Assembly (NCBI GenBank): GCA_025057755.1
Contig: JANWVC010000004.1
Coordinates: 1 to 61,557 of the forward strand
Length of the DNA: 61,557 bases
Origin: Limisphaera sp.
Lineage (GTDB): Bacteria; Verrucomicrobiota; Verrucomicrobiia; Limisphaerales; Limisphaeraceae
Direction: 5' to 3'
The notes below the pieces were generated by a model. The model was not told the DNA's origin. It saw nothing but the letters and a program-made list of their open reading frames with translations, and did no database searches. Shown here piece after piece: positions 53,865 through 61,557 of the stretch. Both the position numbers and the translations under genes were made by a program. How positions within the stretch are numbered: the stretch's first letter is position 1; each line of letters opens with the position of its first letter.

Positions 53865-54773
53865 ATGATGAAACGGCCTATTATCACATTGTTGGTAGGT
53901 GCACTGTTGGTGCTGATCTTTGCGCTGCTGCTATTCGTATTTCAGGTGCGCCAGTCAGAGGTTGCGGTCGTCACCACCTTCGGCCAGCCCACGCGCAACA
54001 TCACCGAACCGGGCGCCTACTTGAAATGGCCATGGCCCATCCAGCGCGTTTACAAGTTCGATCGCCGCATTCAGGTCTTCGAAGACAAATTCACCGAAGG
54101 ATTGACCGCCGACAACAACAACCTGCTGACTGCCGTGTATGTAGGTTGGCGGATCGAGGACGCCCAAGCGTTCTTCCCCAAATTCGGCGGGGGCTCGGTG
54201 CAAGCAGCCGAACGCATGCTCGAGGGCCTCATCGGAAACGCCAAGGGTGCCGTCATCGGGCGCTACCGACTTTCTGACTTCCTCAACGCGGATCCGGAAC
54301 GCGTCAAGTTCGATCAGATCGAACAAGAAATCCGCGAGCTGGTGGAGACCCAGCTTCGCGCGAACAATACGGGCATTCGGATTGAGTTCCTCGGCATCAA
54401 AAAAATCGGTCTGCCGGAGAGTGTGACCCAAACGGTGTTTGATCGGATGACTTCCGAGCGCAAGGTCCTGGTCAGTCGCTTGGAAAACGAGGGTGAAGCC
54501 GAAGCCCAGAAGATCCGCGCGGCAGCCAACCGGCAAGCGGCCGAGATTCTCGCAGCCGCCGAGGCCGAAGCCACGCGGATCCGCGGGGAAGGTGAAGCGC
54601 GTGCAGCCGAGCTGCTGCCCGTATTTGAGCGGAATCCGGCCTTGGCCAATTTCGAACTCCGACTTCGCGCGTTAGAACAGGCTCTCAAGGAACGAACCAC
54701 CCTGATATTTGACCATCGAACCCCACCTTTCGACCTTTTTCAAGGGTTCCTGACGAACCAGACCACCCGCTAA
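53865..54773 (+). CDS. hflC: HflC-like SPFH protein
   Basis: A 302-residue membrane-anchored protein. One N-terminal helix (ITLLVGALLVLIFALLLFVF) is followed by an SPFH domain: QSEVAVVTTFGQPTRNITEPG, then LKWPWPIQRVYKFDRR. The later segment RLENEGEAEAQKIRAAANRQ and the repeated AEAEATRIRGEGEARA form the long coiled-coil tail of HflC. It forms a tight cluster: the polytopic SPFH gene ends nine bases before it and a third SPFH gene begins five bases after it. The periplasmic ring built with HflK-type partners normally controls FtsH access; ftsH is not in this window. Confidence 0.88.
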   Translation: MMKRPIITLLVGALLVLIFALLLFVFQVRQSEVAVVTTFGQPTRNITEPGAYLKWPWPIQRVYKFDRRIQVFEDKFTEGLTADNNNLLTAVYVGWRIEDAQAFFPKFGGGSVQAAERMLEGLIGNAKGAVIGRYRLSDFLNADPERVKFDQIEQEIRELVETQLRANNTGIRIEFLGIKKIGLPESVTQTVFDRMTSERKVLVSRLENEGEAEAQKIRAAANRQAAEILAAAEAEATRIRGEGEARAAELLPVFERNPALANFELRLRALEQALKERTTLIFDHRTPPFDLFQGFLTNQTTR

Positions 54774-54778
54774 GAGCC

Positions 54779-55909
54779 ATGGCCGAGCGCTCTCTTCATC
54801 CCGGCCGGACCTCTCCAGAGTCGTCTGCCGCCACCCCCGTGGATCCGGGCTCGCAAGCATTGGCCGACGCGCTGCACAGCAGCTTCGCCATCGTCCGCTT
54901 CCTGATGCTCGTCTTGGTACTGGTATTCTTCGCCAGTAGCTTTTTCGTGATCGGTCCGCAGGAACGAGGATTGATTCTGCGCCTGGGGAAACCGGTTGGC
55001 GAAGGAGAGGCTGCACTATTGGGCCCCGGCCTCCACTGGTCATTCCCTTATCCCATCGATGAAGTCGTTCGCATCCGCATCACAGAGGTCCAAACCTTGC
55101 GCAGCACCATCGGCTGGTATGCGCTGACGCCCGAACAGGAGCTGGCCGGTACCGAGCCACCGGTGGATCCCCGTACACCGCTTATCCCCGGCGTTGATGG
55201 GTACCTGCTGAGTGCAGACGGAAACATTATTCATTCACGGGCCACTCTGCGGTATCGAATCAAAGACCCGCTGCGATGCGTCTTTGGCTTCGGTCACGGA
55301 ACGAATGCTGCTTTCGATCTGGCTGGCGTGTCCAACGCGGTGCTCGAAACTCTCAACCAGGCTTTGTTGCATGCCGCCGCCCGCTTCACCGTGGACGACA
55401 TCCTCAGCCGAAACGTGCTCGGCTTTCAAGAGGAGGTCCTTCGCCGCTTTACCTCTTTGGCAGAGCAACGCAATCTTGGCATCGCCATTGAGCAATTGCA
55501 AGTGGAGAGCCGCCCGCCCCGCCAACTTAAGCAGGCCTTCGACAACGTGGTGCAAGCAGCAGTTCGACGCAGCCAGCTTCTCAATGACGCCCTTGGTTAC
55601 GCCAATCAAACCACCAACCGCGCTGCCTCTGAAGCCGCCGCACTCGTCAGCCGCGCGCAAGCTGATCGCACACGCTATTTGGAAACTCTCGCAGCCGAGG
55701 CGCGCAGGTTTGAAGGGTTGCTGGCCCAGTTCGAACGAAATCCGGACCTTTACATGCAACAGCGCGTAGCCGAAACCATGGCGCGCCTTCTGACGAACGT
55801 ACAAGACAAGTTCTTTATCCCCGAACGTGCCGATGGCAAGACGCGTGAACTGCGGCTATTGTTGAATCGTGAACCGCCCAAACCACAAACCACCTCACCC
55901 GCCCGGTAA
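54779..55909 (+). CDS. Third SPFH protein, HflK-like
   Basis: A 376-residue protein. A ~35-residue polar leader precedes one membrane helix (FLMLVLVLVFFASSFFVIG). The SPFH domain follows at ~58-290 (PQERGLILRLGKPVGEGE, LLGPGLHWSFPYPIDEVVRI). The central loop has a long insert around residues 105-145 rich in Pro. A coiled-coil segment (AASEAAALVSRAQADRTRYL) ends the protein. It starts five bases after hflC, and the P-type ATPase gene begins 50 bases after its stop. Two HflK-like subunits and one HflC in one operon suggest a three-part ring. Confidence 0.82.
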   Translation: MAERSLHPGRTSPESSAATPVDPGSQALADALHSSFAIVRFLMLVLVLVFFASSFFVIGPQERGLILRLGKPVGEGEAALLGPGLHWSFPYPIDEVVRIRITEVQTLRSTIGWYALTPEQELAGTEPPVDPRTPLIPGVDGYLLSADGNIIHSRATLRYRIKDPLRCVFGFGHGTNAAFDLAGVSNAVLETLNQALLHAAARFTVDDILSRNVLGFQEEVLRRFTSLAEQRNLGIAIEQLQVESRPPRQLKQAFDNVVQAAVRRSQLLNDALGYANQTTNRAASEAAALVSRAQADRTRYLETLAAEARRFEGLLAQFERNPDLYMQQRVAETMARLLTNVQDKFFIPERADGKTRELRLLLNREPPKPQTTSPAR

Positions 55910-55959
55910 CGAGCCTCGGAGAGGCTCCAGCCGCGGGCGGCGTTGCCTATACCCAAGCC

Positions 55960-58005
55960 ATGCAGGTCACCTCATTCCTAAGTCGACGTGAACAGTCAGC
56001 AAGCGGCCGGTCGCCAGATCACGTGCACGGACCCGGCTGCGCCTGTGGCCACGACCATGAGCATACACCGGTCAAGCTCTGGCAAACGCTAATCGGGTTG
56101 GTGTTTGTCCTTAATGCATTCATCGTGGACTGGCTCTTTGAACAGAGCCACGCCATCGCCAGTGCCAGCGGCATGATCGGGGCCATCATCTTGGGATATC
56201 CCATCTTGGTCACGGCCGTGCGCGACTTGCGCGCCGGCCGCCTCAGCATTAACGAACTGGTCGCCATCGCGGTGCTGGCCGCGTTCGCTTCCGGGGATTA
56301 CAAAACCGCCGGCGTGGTTGCCTTCTTCATGCTCCTGGGCGAGATCATCGAGACACGGACTGCTGAGGGTGCACGCGCTTCGATTGAATCGCTCATTCGA
56401 CTCACTCCCACGAAAGCCCGAAGGATCCGGTCGGATCGAACCGAAGAAGAAGTGCCCGCCAGCCAACTGGCCGTGGGTGACCTGATTCGCATCCGGCCGG
56501 GTGATAACGTGCCCGCAGACGGTGTCATCGTCACCGGACAGGGTTCCTTCAACCAAGCCACCATCACCGGCGAATCCTTGCCCGTGGATAAGAAACCGGG
56601 CGACGAAGTCTTCGCCGGAACGCAAAACCTCACGGGTGTACTCGAGGTGCGGGTGACCCGGGCCGGCACCGACACGACCCTCGGCCGCGTGCGCGAGCTC
56701 ATCCTGGCAGCAGAGAAAACCAAGCTGCCGATCATGAAGATCGTGGATCAATACATGAGCTTCTATACACCCTTGGTCCTCCTGATCGGCGCGTTGGTCT
56801 GGGCTTTCACACGAGAACTGGACCGCGTGATTGCCGTTTTCATCGTGGCTTGTCCCTGCGCCTTTATTTTGGCCACGCCCACCGCCATGGTGGCAGCCTT
56901 GTCGGCTGCGGCCCGTCTCGGTGTGCTCATCAAAAACGTGGCTGACATTGAACTGGCTGCCAAAATCAATGCGTTTATCTTCGACAAGACCGGCACCCTC
57001 ACGACCGGCCAACTGGCCGTCAGTCGTCTGGCACCGGCGCCCGGCATCCAACCCGCCGAGCTGCTCCGCCTGGCTGCCTCGGCTGAAAAATACAGCAACC
57101 ATCCCACCGCCAAGGCGCTCAACCAACTAGCCGCCGAAGTAAATGTGCCCCTGGCCGAGCCTGCCGACTTCAACGAGACACCGGGTCGAGGTGTCCGAGC
57201 CCGCGTCAACGAGGATTGGATCCTCGTCGGACGCGCCCAGTGGCTTCAGGAACAGGGCGCCGACGGCGACACCCTCCGCGCTGTAGACCTTAACGAAGCC
57301 GAAGGGTGGAGCCTGGTCTTCGTAGCCCGCAACGGTCACTGCATCGGATGGATTGGCCTTCAGGATCAAATCCGACCCGAAGCCAAACCCGCTCTCGCCG
57401 AACTGCGCGAGAGCGGCGTGCGCCGCATTGCGATGATTTCAGGCGATCGACAGGCCGTGGCCGCACGCGTGGCCCGAGAGATCGGCTGTGAGGAAGTACG
57501 AGGCGATTGTTTACCCCAGGACAAGGTGGACTTCGTCCGCGAAGTGCGGGCCAAAGGTTACCGCGTGGCCGTGGTCGGAGACGGCGTAAACGACGCACCC
57601 GCGTTGGCCGCAGGCGACATGGGCATTGCCATGGGCGCTGCAGGGAGTGAGGTCGCCATCCACAGCGCCACGATCGCGCTGATGAACAATGACCTGCGAC
57701 GCTTACCGTTCCTGGTTCAGTTGTCCCGCAGCACACGCGCGGTGATCAACCAGAACTTTCTCTTCGGCGTCTTTTTCATCCTGGCAGGTCTGACGGCCGC
57801 AGCTTTCGGCTACCTGAATCCCATCGTGGCAGCCATTCTCCACAACGTGGGATCGCTCATCGTCGTCTTCAACAGCGCCCGGCTGGTCCGCAAAGGCGAA
57901 GAACTCGAGCCATTTCAACCAATCTCGGCCGCAATCCCACCCGGCAACCCCCAGGCTGCACCCTCGGACGGTGCAGCCCCCGACCTGCTACCGCGCCCGG
58001 CCTGA
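55960..58005 (+). CDS. Heavy-metal translocating P-type ATPase
   Basis: A 681-residue P1B-type ATPase. A His/Cys-rich N-terminal tail ([15 protein letters not shown], residues 21-35) replaces the usual HMA domain. The actuator TGES lies at 203-206, the metal-binding CPC at 298-300 and the phosphorylation motif DKTGT from Asp342; [10 protein letters not shown] closes the hinge. The final membrane helices contain [19 protein letters not shown], where the usual Zn- or Co-type residues (DxGA or HEGGT) read HNVGS. CPC favours Cu, Zn, Cd or Pb, but the metal is not settled. It follows the three SPFH genes by 50 bases and is probably in the same transcript. Confidence 0.92.
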   Translation: MQVTSFLSRREQSASGRSPDHVHGPGCACGHDHEHTPVKLWQTLIGLVFVLNAFIVDWLFEQSHAIASASGMIGAIILGYPILVTAVRDLRAGRLSINELVAIAVLAAFASGDYKTAGVVAFFMLLGEIIETRTAEGARASIESLIRLTPTKARRIRSDRTEEEVPASQLAVGDLIRIRPGDNVPADGVIVTGQGSFNQATITGESLPVDKKPGDEVFAGTQNLTGVLEVRVTRAGTDTTLGRVRELILAAEKTKLPIMKIVDQYMSFYTPLVLLIGALVWAFTRELDRVIAVFIVACPCAFILATPTAMVAALSAAARLGVLIKNVADIELAAKINAFIFDKTGTLTTGQLAVSRLAPAPGIQPAELLRLAASAEKYSNHPTAKALNQLAAEVNVPLAEPADFNETPGRGVRARVNEDWILVGRAQWLQEQGADGDTLRAVDLNEAEGWSLVFVARNGHCIGWIGLQDQIRPEAKPALAELRESGVRRIAMISGDRQAVAARVAREIGCEEVRGDCLPQDKVDFVREVRAKGYRVAVVGDGVNDAPALAAGDMGIAMGAAGSEVAIHSATIALMNNDLRRLPFLVQLSRSTRAVINQNFLFGVFFILAGLTAAAFGYLNPIVAAILHNVGSLIVVFNSARLVRKGEELEPFQPISAAIPPGNPQAAPSDGAAPDLLPRPA

Positions 58006-58175
58006 ACCTCCCAACACGCAGCTTCAACGCAGCTTCCCGGCCGCATCTCGCGGCCCTTGCCATCCATGCTGAAGCAGTTCCACTCACCCTTCGCGCACAA
58101 GCCGGGCAGGGCGTCACGGCCACGCAGTCGGCCTGCAGACTTGTCAGGACCGACCCTTTGCCGGCATGCTCTGGC

Positions 58176-59741
58176 ATGGCAGCGACCCAAAAACGACACG
58201 ACATTGATGCCCGGTTTTACCTACCGGCGGATGAATTCTTCACTGCCCATTCACATGTAGGGTTGACCTACGACGATGTCACGCTGGCCACCCTATACTC
58301 CGAAATCCTGCCCAAAGACACCAACTTGGAAACCCGTCTGGCCGAGGGACTGGTTCTCAACATCCCCATCCTGTCGGCCGACATGGACACCGTCACGGAA
58401 TCACGCATGGCCATCGCCATGGCTCTGAACGGCGGGTTGGGACTCATTCATTACAACATGCCCGAGCGCCAGCAGCTCTCCGAAGTCAGCCGGGTGAAAT
58501 ACCACGTGCCCGGCATGATCCCGGACCCCATCAAGGTGACGCCGGACCAATACGTCGGCGACGTCGTGAGAATGATGGAAGAACGACGCTACGGCTTCAG
58601 CACCTTCCCCGTGGTGGACGGAGAAGGCCGACTGGTGGGGCTCCTACCGGGCCATGTAGTCAAACCCCGTTATGCACAACGCAAGGTAGCCGAAGTCATG
58701 ACACCCCGCGCTCAGGTCCACACCATCAACAAGCGGGAACTCGGACGCGACCCAATCGCACGCGCAGACAGGTTTTTCACCGAGCATCCGGGCATTCACA
58801 AACTACTGGTCGTGGATGATGAAGACAAACTGCGCGGCTTGTTCACCATGAACGACGTCGAGCGCATCGCCCAAGAGCGCAAATCCCAGTTCAAACCTGC
58901 TCGGGACGCCCAGTATCGGCTGGTTTGCGGGGCTGCCGTCAGCGCCGTCCGCAACGCCTTCGGTGAACTTGATCGCGAACGGATCCTCAACCATGTGGCT
59001 GCCCTGGTTGAACGCGGCGTGGATGTAGTCGCCGTCTCCACCGCCCACGGCCATAGCAAGGGCGTCGGCGACACCGTCCGTTTGCTTCGCGACGCCTTCC
59101 CCAAACTGCCGATCATAGCAGGCAACGTCACCAGTGCCGCCGGGGTGGAATACCTGGCCTCGTGCGGCGCCAACATCATCAAAGTGGGTCAGGGCCCCGG
59201 TTCCATCTGCACCACCCGTCTCGTGGCTGGTGTGGGGATCCCTCAACTCACCGCCCTTTATGTCTGCAGCCGTGCAGCCGCCCGACTCGGTGTTGCTATT
59301 CTGGCCGACGGGGGCATCAACAAGTCCGGGGACATCGTCAAAGCCCTGACCTTGGCTGACGCGGTGGTCTGCGGCGGTCTGTTCGCAGGGTGCAACGAAG
59401 CGCCCGGCGACATTATTGAGATCAGTGGCAAGCTTTACAAACAATATCGCGGTATGGGCAGCCTTTCCGCTATGAAAGCCGGTTCCGCCGCCCGATACGG
59501 ACATGAAAACAACCCCAACCAAAAGCTCGCTCCAGAAGGGATCGAGGCGCTGAAAGAAGCCGTCGGCTCCGTCGATCGGGTCTTGGCTCAACTAATCGGT
59601 GGTATCCAGGCAGGCCTCGGCTACCTCGGCGCCGCCAACCTCACGCAACTCAAACAAAAGGCCCGATTCATACGCGTCACGCCGGCCGGCATGCGCGAGG
59701 CCGGTCCACACGATGTCATCGAACTTAAGACCGGACAATAA
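58176..59741 (+). CDS. guaB: Inosine-5'-monophosphate dehydrogenase
   Basis: A 521-residue enzyme that oxidises IMP to XMP with NAD+, the first committed step to GMP. A TIM-barrel core is interrupted by a CBS pair (~115-230). The catalytic Cys345 lies in GPGSICTTR, and the flap segment reads [18 protein letters not shown]. The NAD-contact segment, usually IDSSHGHS, reads VSTAHGHS, so the Asp is Ser288. The ATG at 58176 was chosen over a TTG 18 bases upstream. It follows the P-type ATPase gene by 170 bases and stands alone; no guaA is adjacent. Confidence 0.92.
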   Translation: MAATQKRHDIDARFYLPADEFFTAHSHVGLTYDDVTLATLYSEILPKDTNLETRLAEGLVLNIPILSADMDTVTESRMAIAMALNGGLGLIHYNMPERQQLSEVSRVKYHVPGMIPDPIKVTPDQYVGDVVRMMEERRYGFSTFPVVDGEGRLVGLLPGHVVKPRYAQRKVAEVMTPRAQVHTINKRELGRDPIARADRFFTEHPGIHKLLVVDDEDKLRGLFTMNDVERIAQERKSQFKPARDAQYRLVCGAAVSAVRNAFGELDRERILNHVAALVERGVDVVAVSTAHGHSKGVGDTVRLLRDAFPKLPIIAGNVTSAAGVEYLASCGANIIKVGQGPGSICTTRLVAGVGIPQLTALYVCSRAAARLGVAILADGGINKSGDIVKALTLADAVVCGGLFAGCNEAPGDIIEISGKLYKQYRGMGSLSAMKAGSAARYGHENNPNQKLAPEGIEALKEAVGSVDRVLAQLIGGIQAGLGYLGAANLTQLKQKARFIRVTPAGMREAGPHDVIELKTGQ

Positions 59742-59879
59742 GCCAGGGCCAGTTGCCGCACCGCATCAAGACGCCAGCCGGTTTTCCACAATCTGCCGGC
59801 CAGGTCATGCTCGAAGCTGGTCTTGCGCTGCCTACTCCGTCACGTTTGCAACTCAGCTTAGTTCACCCCGGGCAAATGC

Positions 59880-60050
59880 TCACCCAACAGAAACAAACAA
59901 TGCTTTGCCTTCCCTTAGTTCCGCAAAGCGCTCCACTACGAACTGCAATGCCTTGGCAAAGGAATCTTGAGTAAAATCAGCCTCTTTTTCACCTATCTTG
60001 TGCAGTAACGCCAACCAATCAACCCCACTAATTGGTGTCATTTGCCGCAT
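59880..60050 (-). CDS. 56-codon ORF overlapping the putative immunity gene (TAATG)
   Basis: A short frame from the ATG at 60050, whose A is shared with the TAA stop of the preceding ORF (TAATG). It encodes a 56-residue, helix-prone acidic/basic peptide (GVDWLALLHKIGEKEADFTQ and then AKALQFVVERFAEL). Codon choice and composition look protein-like. Two readings are possible: a separate translationally coupled subunit, or the C-terminal part of the upstream immunity protein separated by a frameshift. Local GC is about 45-50%, below the rest of the window. No function recognised. Confidence 0.5.
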   Translation of the reverse strand: MRQMTPISGVDWLALLHKIGEKEADFTQDSFAKALQFVVERFAELREGKALFVSVG

Positions 60051-60355
60051 TATTTTGTCATGTGGCGCAGCTCAAAAAGCCAGTGGGCCCCTTCTTGGTG
60101 CATACGAACTGCTTTTATTACGGGATCTTCTTCACATGCAGACCACCACCCTTTCATTTCAAACCATGTGAACACCAGTCCCACGTATAGACCGCTCGAT
60201 GCCAGAAAAACCGCCTTTCGCAGTGCATGTTTCCTTAAATACTCGACAAACTTGTCCTCGGAATGGCGCAAAAAACGACGCTTCGGTTTAGCCCAAAAAC
60301 CGAGACATGGGATATCTGATTCTCTCAAATAAGTGAAAGATGCTATTTGGCTCAT
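60050..60355 (-). CDS. Putative RHS immunity protein
   Basis: A 101-residue protein starting two bases after the RHS stop. It is rich in Arg, Lys, Phe and Trp (FWAKPKRRFLRHSEDKFVEY) and has a hydrophobic stretch (KAVFLASSGLYVGLVFTWFE) that could be one membrane helix or a buried strand. It has no signal peptide and matches no family I can name. Position, size and lower GC (about 43-48%) than neighbouring genes fit an immunity gene that travels with the toxin tail. The stop overlaps the start of the 56-codon ORF. Confidence 0.6.
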   Translation of the reverse strand: MSQIASFTYLRESDIPCLGFWAKPKRRFLRHSEDKFVEYLRKHALRKAVFLASSGLYVGLVFTWFEMKGWWSACEEDPVIKAVRMHQEGAHWLFELRHMTK

Positions 60356-60357
60356 CG

Positions 60358-61557
60358 CTACTTAATACCAGACATTCCATAACAACCACCACTGGCAAGC
60401 CACGACAGCGGCCCGGTACCACTTGAGACTCCTTGCAATATGGACATACCTAACCCCCCAGCCGGAAGCAGTCGCGTCGTCCCTATAACGCCCGTACCCC
60501 GCTCGTACAGAATTGGAATCCCAATACCAAATGCTTGGTAATGCTCTCGGTGGTGCGCCCATTGTTTCGGAGTCGTGATATCTGCCCATCTACCCTCCCC
60601 TATCATGTCAGGTCGTACCCCGGATGCGCGGTTTGCACCGGCCATGGATGTGGCATCGAAGTACCACAGTGAATCGCCCACTTCCGTAGCAACTTGTCGG
60701 TGGATATATAAGCCGTCTTGGGCAGCCGGCAGCGGCGCTCTTGAGACGACATCCATGGTTCGCGCGGCTTGATGCGTGTGTTCAGCAACGCGGGCCACGT
60801 CCAAGCCGGCACTGATTGAGTCGGCTACAGTATTGCCGGCGCGGGCCGCTTTGAATGCTGCGCTTGCGCCGGCAGGCAAGAAGGGCACCGCCGTGGCCAC
60901 AACATGGTAAACCAAACCCACTGCGTCCAGTGCAGCCCAACCCCAATTGCCAGCTCGCACATTGCTTTGCAAAGAGTAAGCTCCCATCCCGATATTGGCC
61001 GCGTCCCATACTGCTTCCACCCACAAGCCAAGCGGATCCGCATAGGTGACCGGATTCCCATCTGCATACGCATACCAGTTCAAACCACCACTGAAGCCTA
61101 TCGGGTCAGGGTTGATGAACCGGCAGATGTACGGGTTGTAATACCGCGCCCGCATGTAGAGCATACCGTTGGGATCGGTTTGCACGCCGTAGCGGCCATT
61201 GAACAGGAAGGGCGTGTCGTTCGTGCCCGTGCGATACGCCGTGAGGCCGTAGGCCGAGTATTCGATCCGATCCGTTGGAGTTCCGTTGCTGTCCGTCAGC
61301 GCGACGGTCGAACCGCGATAGTCGTAGTGGTAGTAGCGTTCGTAGGAGCCAGTCGCAGTTTCGGTCACTTCGTAAAGCAGACCGAGGCCATAGACGTAGT
61401 AATTCGTCACCCCGGGCCGGATGCGCATCAGCACGCGTGATAGAGTCGTATTGGGGTCAATCACGAACCTGGTGACCACGCCGCCGTTCGTCAGCGAAGT
61501 CCGATTGCCCGCCGGGTCGTAACCGTAGGAGATGGAGACAGGCGGGGACGCCTGTCC
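60358..61557 (-). CDS. RHS-repeat polymorphic toxin, 3' part (5' end outside window)
   Basis: The visible 399 codons are open to the window edge. They begin with an RHS repeat (SYGYDPAGNRTSL) and include the conserved core end: YDYRGSTVALTDSNGTPTDRIEYSAYG, then RARYYNPYICRFINPDPIGFSGGLN ending at DPLGLW, where toxins of this class switch to variable sequence. The ~240-residue tail has an Ala-rich region, then GVRPDMIGEGRWADITTPKQWAHHREHY and a Gly/Ser-rich end. RPD, then DIT with following Trp and His residues, recalls PD-(D/E)xK-like nuclease toxins, but this is weak. It is exported or delivered in other RHS systems; the delivery route here is unknown. Confidence 0.85.
   Translation of the reverse strand, partial: GQASPPVSISYGYDPAGNRTSLTNGGVVTRFVIDPNTTLSRVLMRIRPGVTNYYVYGLGLLYEVTETATGSYERYYHYDYRGSTVALTDSNGTPTDRIEYSAYGLTAYRTGTNDTPFLFNGRYGVQTDPNGMLYMRARYYNPYICRFINPDPIGFSGGLNWYAYADGNPVTYADPLGLWVEAVWDAANIGMGAYSLQSNVRAGNWGWAALDAVGLVYHVVATAVPFLPAGASAAFKAARAGNTVADSISAGLDVARVAEHTHQAARTMDVVSRAPLPAAQDGLYIHRQVATEVGDSLWYFDATSMAGANRASGVRPDMIGEGRWADITTPKQWAHHREHYQAFGIGIPILYERGTGVIGTTRLLPAGGLGMSILQGVSSGTGPLSWLASGGCYGMSGIK

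Overview
The window looks like a piece of a Verrucomicrobiota chromosome, probably from the Limisphaera/Pedosphaera side. This is inferred from two features: pseudopilins with the [18 protein letters not shown] signature, and many large secreted proteins (LamG, Ig-like, FN3, beta-helix, CAP). GC content is moderately high, genes are mostly monocistronic or in short operons, and intergenic gaps are often long. I found no phage, IS element, plasmid replication gene or CRISPR array. The first ~80 bases are purine-rich and low complexity and resemble a contig end. The right edge cuts through an RHS gene.

Layout. 0.8-6.2 kb: a small conserved protein (DUF6941-like), an OPA-type MFS transporter, a Tat-exported Gfo/Idh/MocA oxidoreductase and a secreted CAP-domain protein. 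6.3-11.2 kb: hemE-hemN (coupled by an ATGA overlap), an enolase-superfamily enzyme, an RNA 2',3'-cyclic phosphodiesterase and a specialised NusG paralogue. 11.3-16.1 kb: a secreted FN3/PKD protein, tRNA-Phe(GAA) and a secreted parallel beta-helix protein. 16.1-21.3 kb: a metallophosphoesterase and histidine kinase pair, fmt, and an unusual secreted subtilase. 21.3-33.6 kb: two pseudopilins, a secreted GH5, a zincin-cyclophilin fusion, an AraC regulator, a small lipoprotein and a 1383-residue LamG protein.

33.9-50.7 kb is the most interesting part. It holds a YfcC-like transporter and a 1435-residue secreted protein that joins an active-looking zincin domain, a degenerate zincin domain and a DPP-IV-type S9 prolyl peptidase. 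A large secreted DUF5695-like protein follows. Next comes a complete four-gene trans-4-hydroxy-L-proline catabolic set: epimerase, D-amino acid dehydrogenase, pyrroline-hydroxycarboxylate deaminase and alpha-ketoglutarate semialdehyde dehydrogenase. A secreted GH127 beta-L-arabinofuranosidase follows directly. Founding GH127 enzymes remove arabinose from arabinosylated hydroxyproline of plant extensins, so I propose this stretch as a hydroxyproline-rich glycoprotein utilisation locus. Collagen is the main alternative source of the hydroxyproline.

50.8-59.7 kb: an ABC-2-type permease, three consecutive SPFH/HflKC-like genes (the first with a large polytopic membrane domain), a heavy-metal P-type ATPase with a His/Cys-rich tail, and IMP dehydrogenase. 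59.9-61.6 kb: the 3' end of an RHS polymorphic toxin gene on the minus strand, followed almost without gap by two tiny overlapping ORFs (one only 56 codons long) in a lower-GC patch. These are the likely immunity region.
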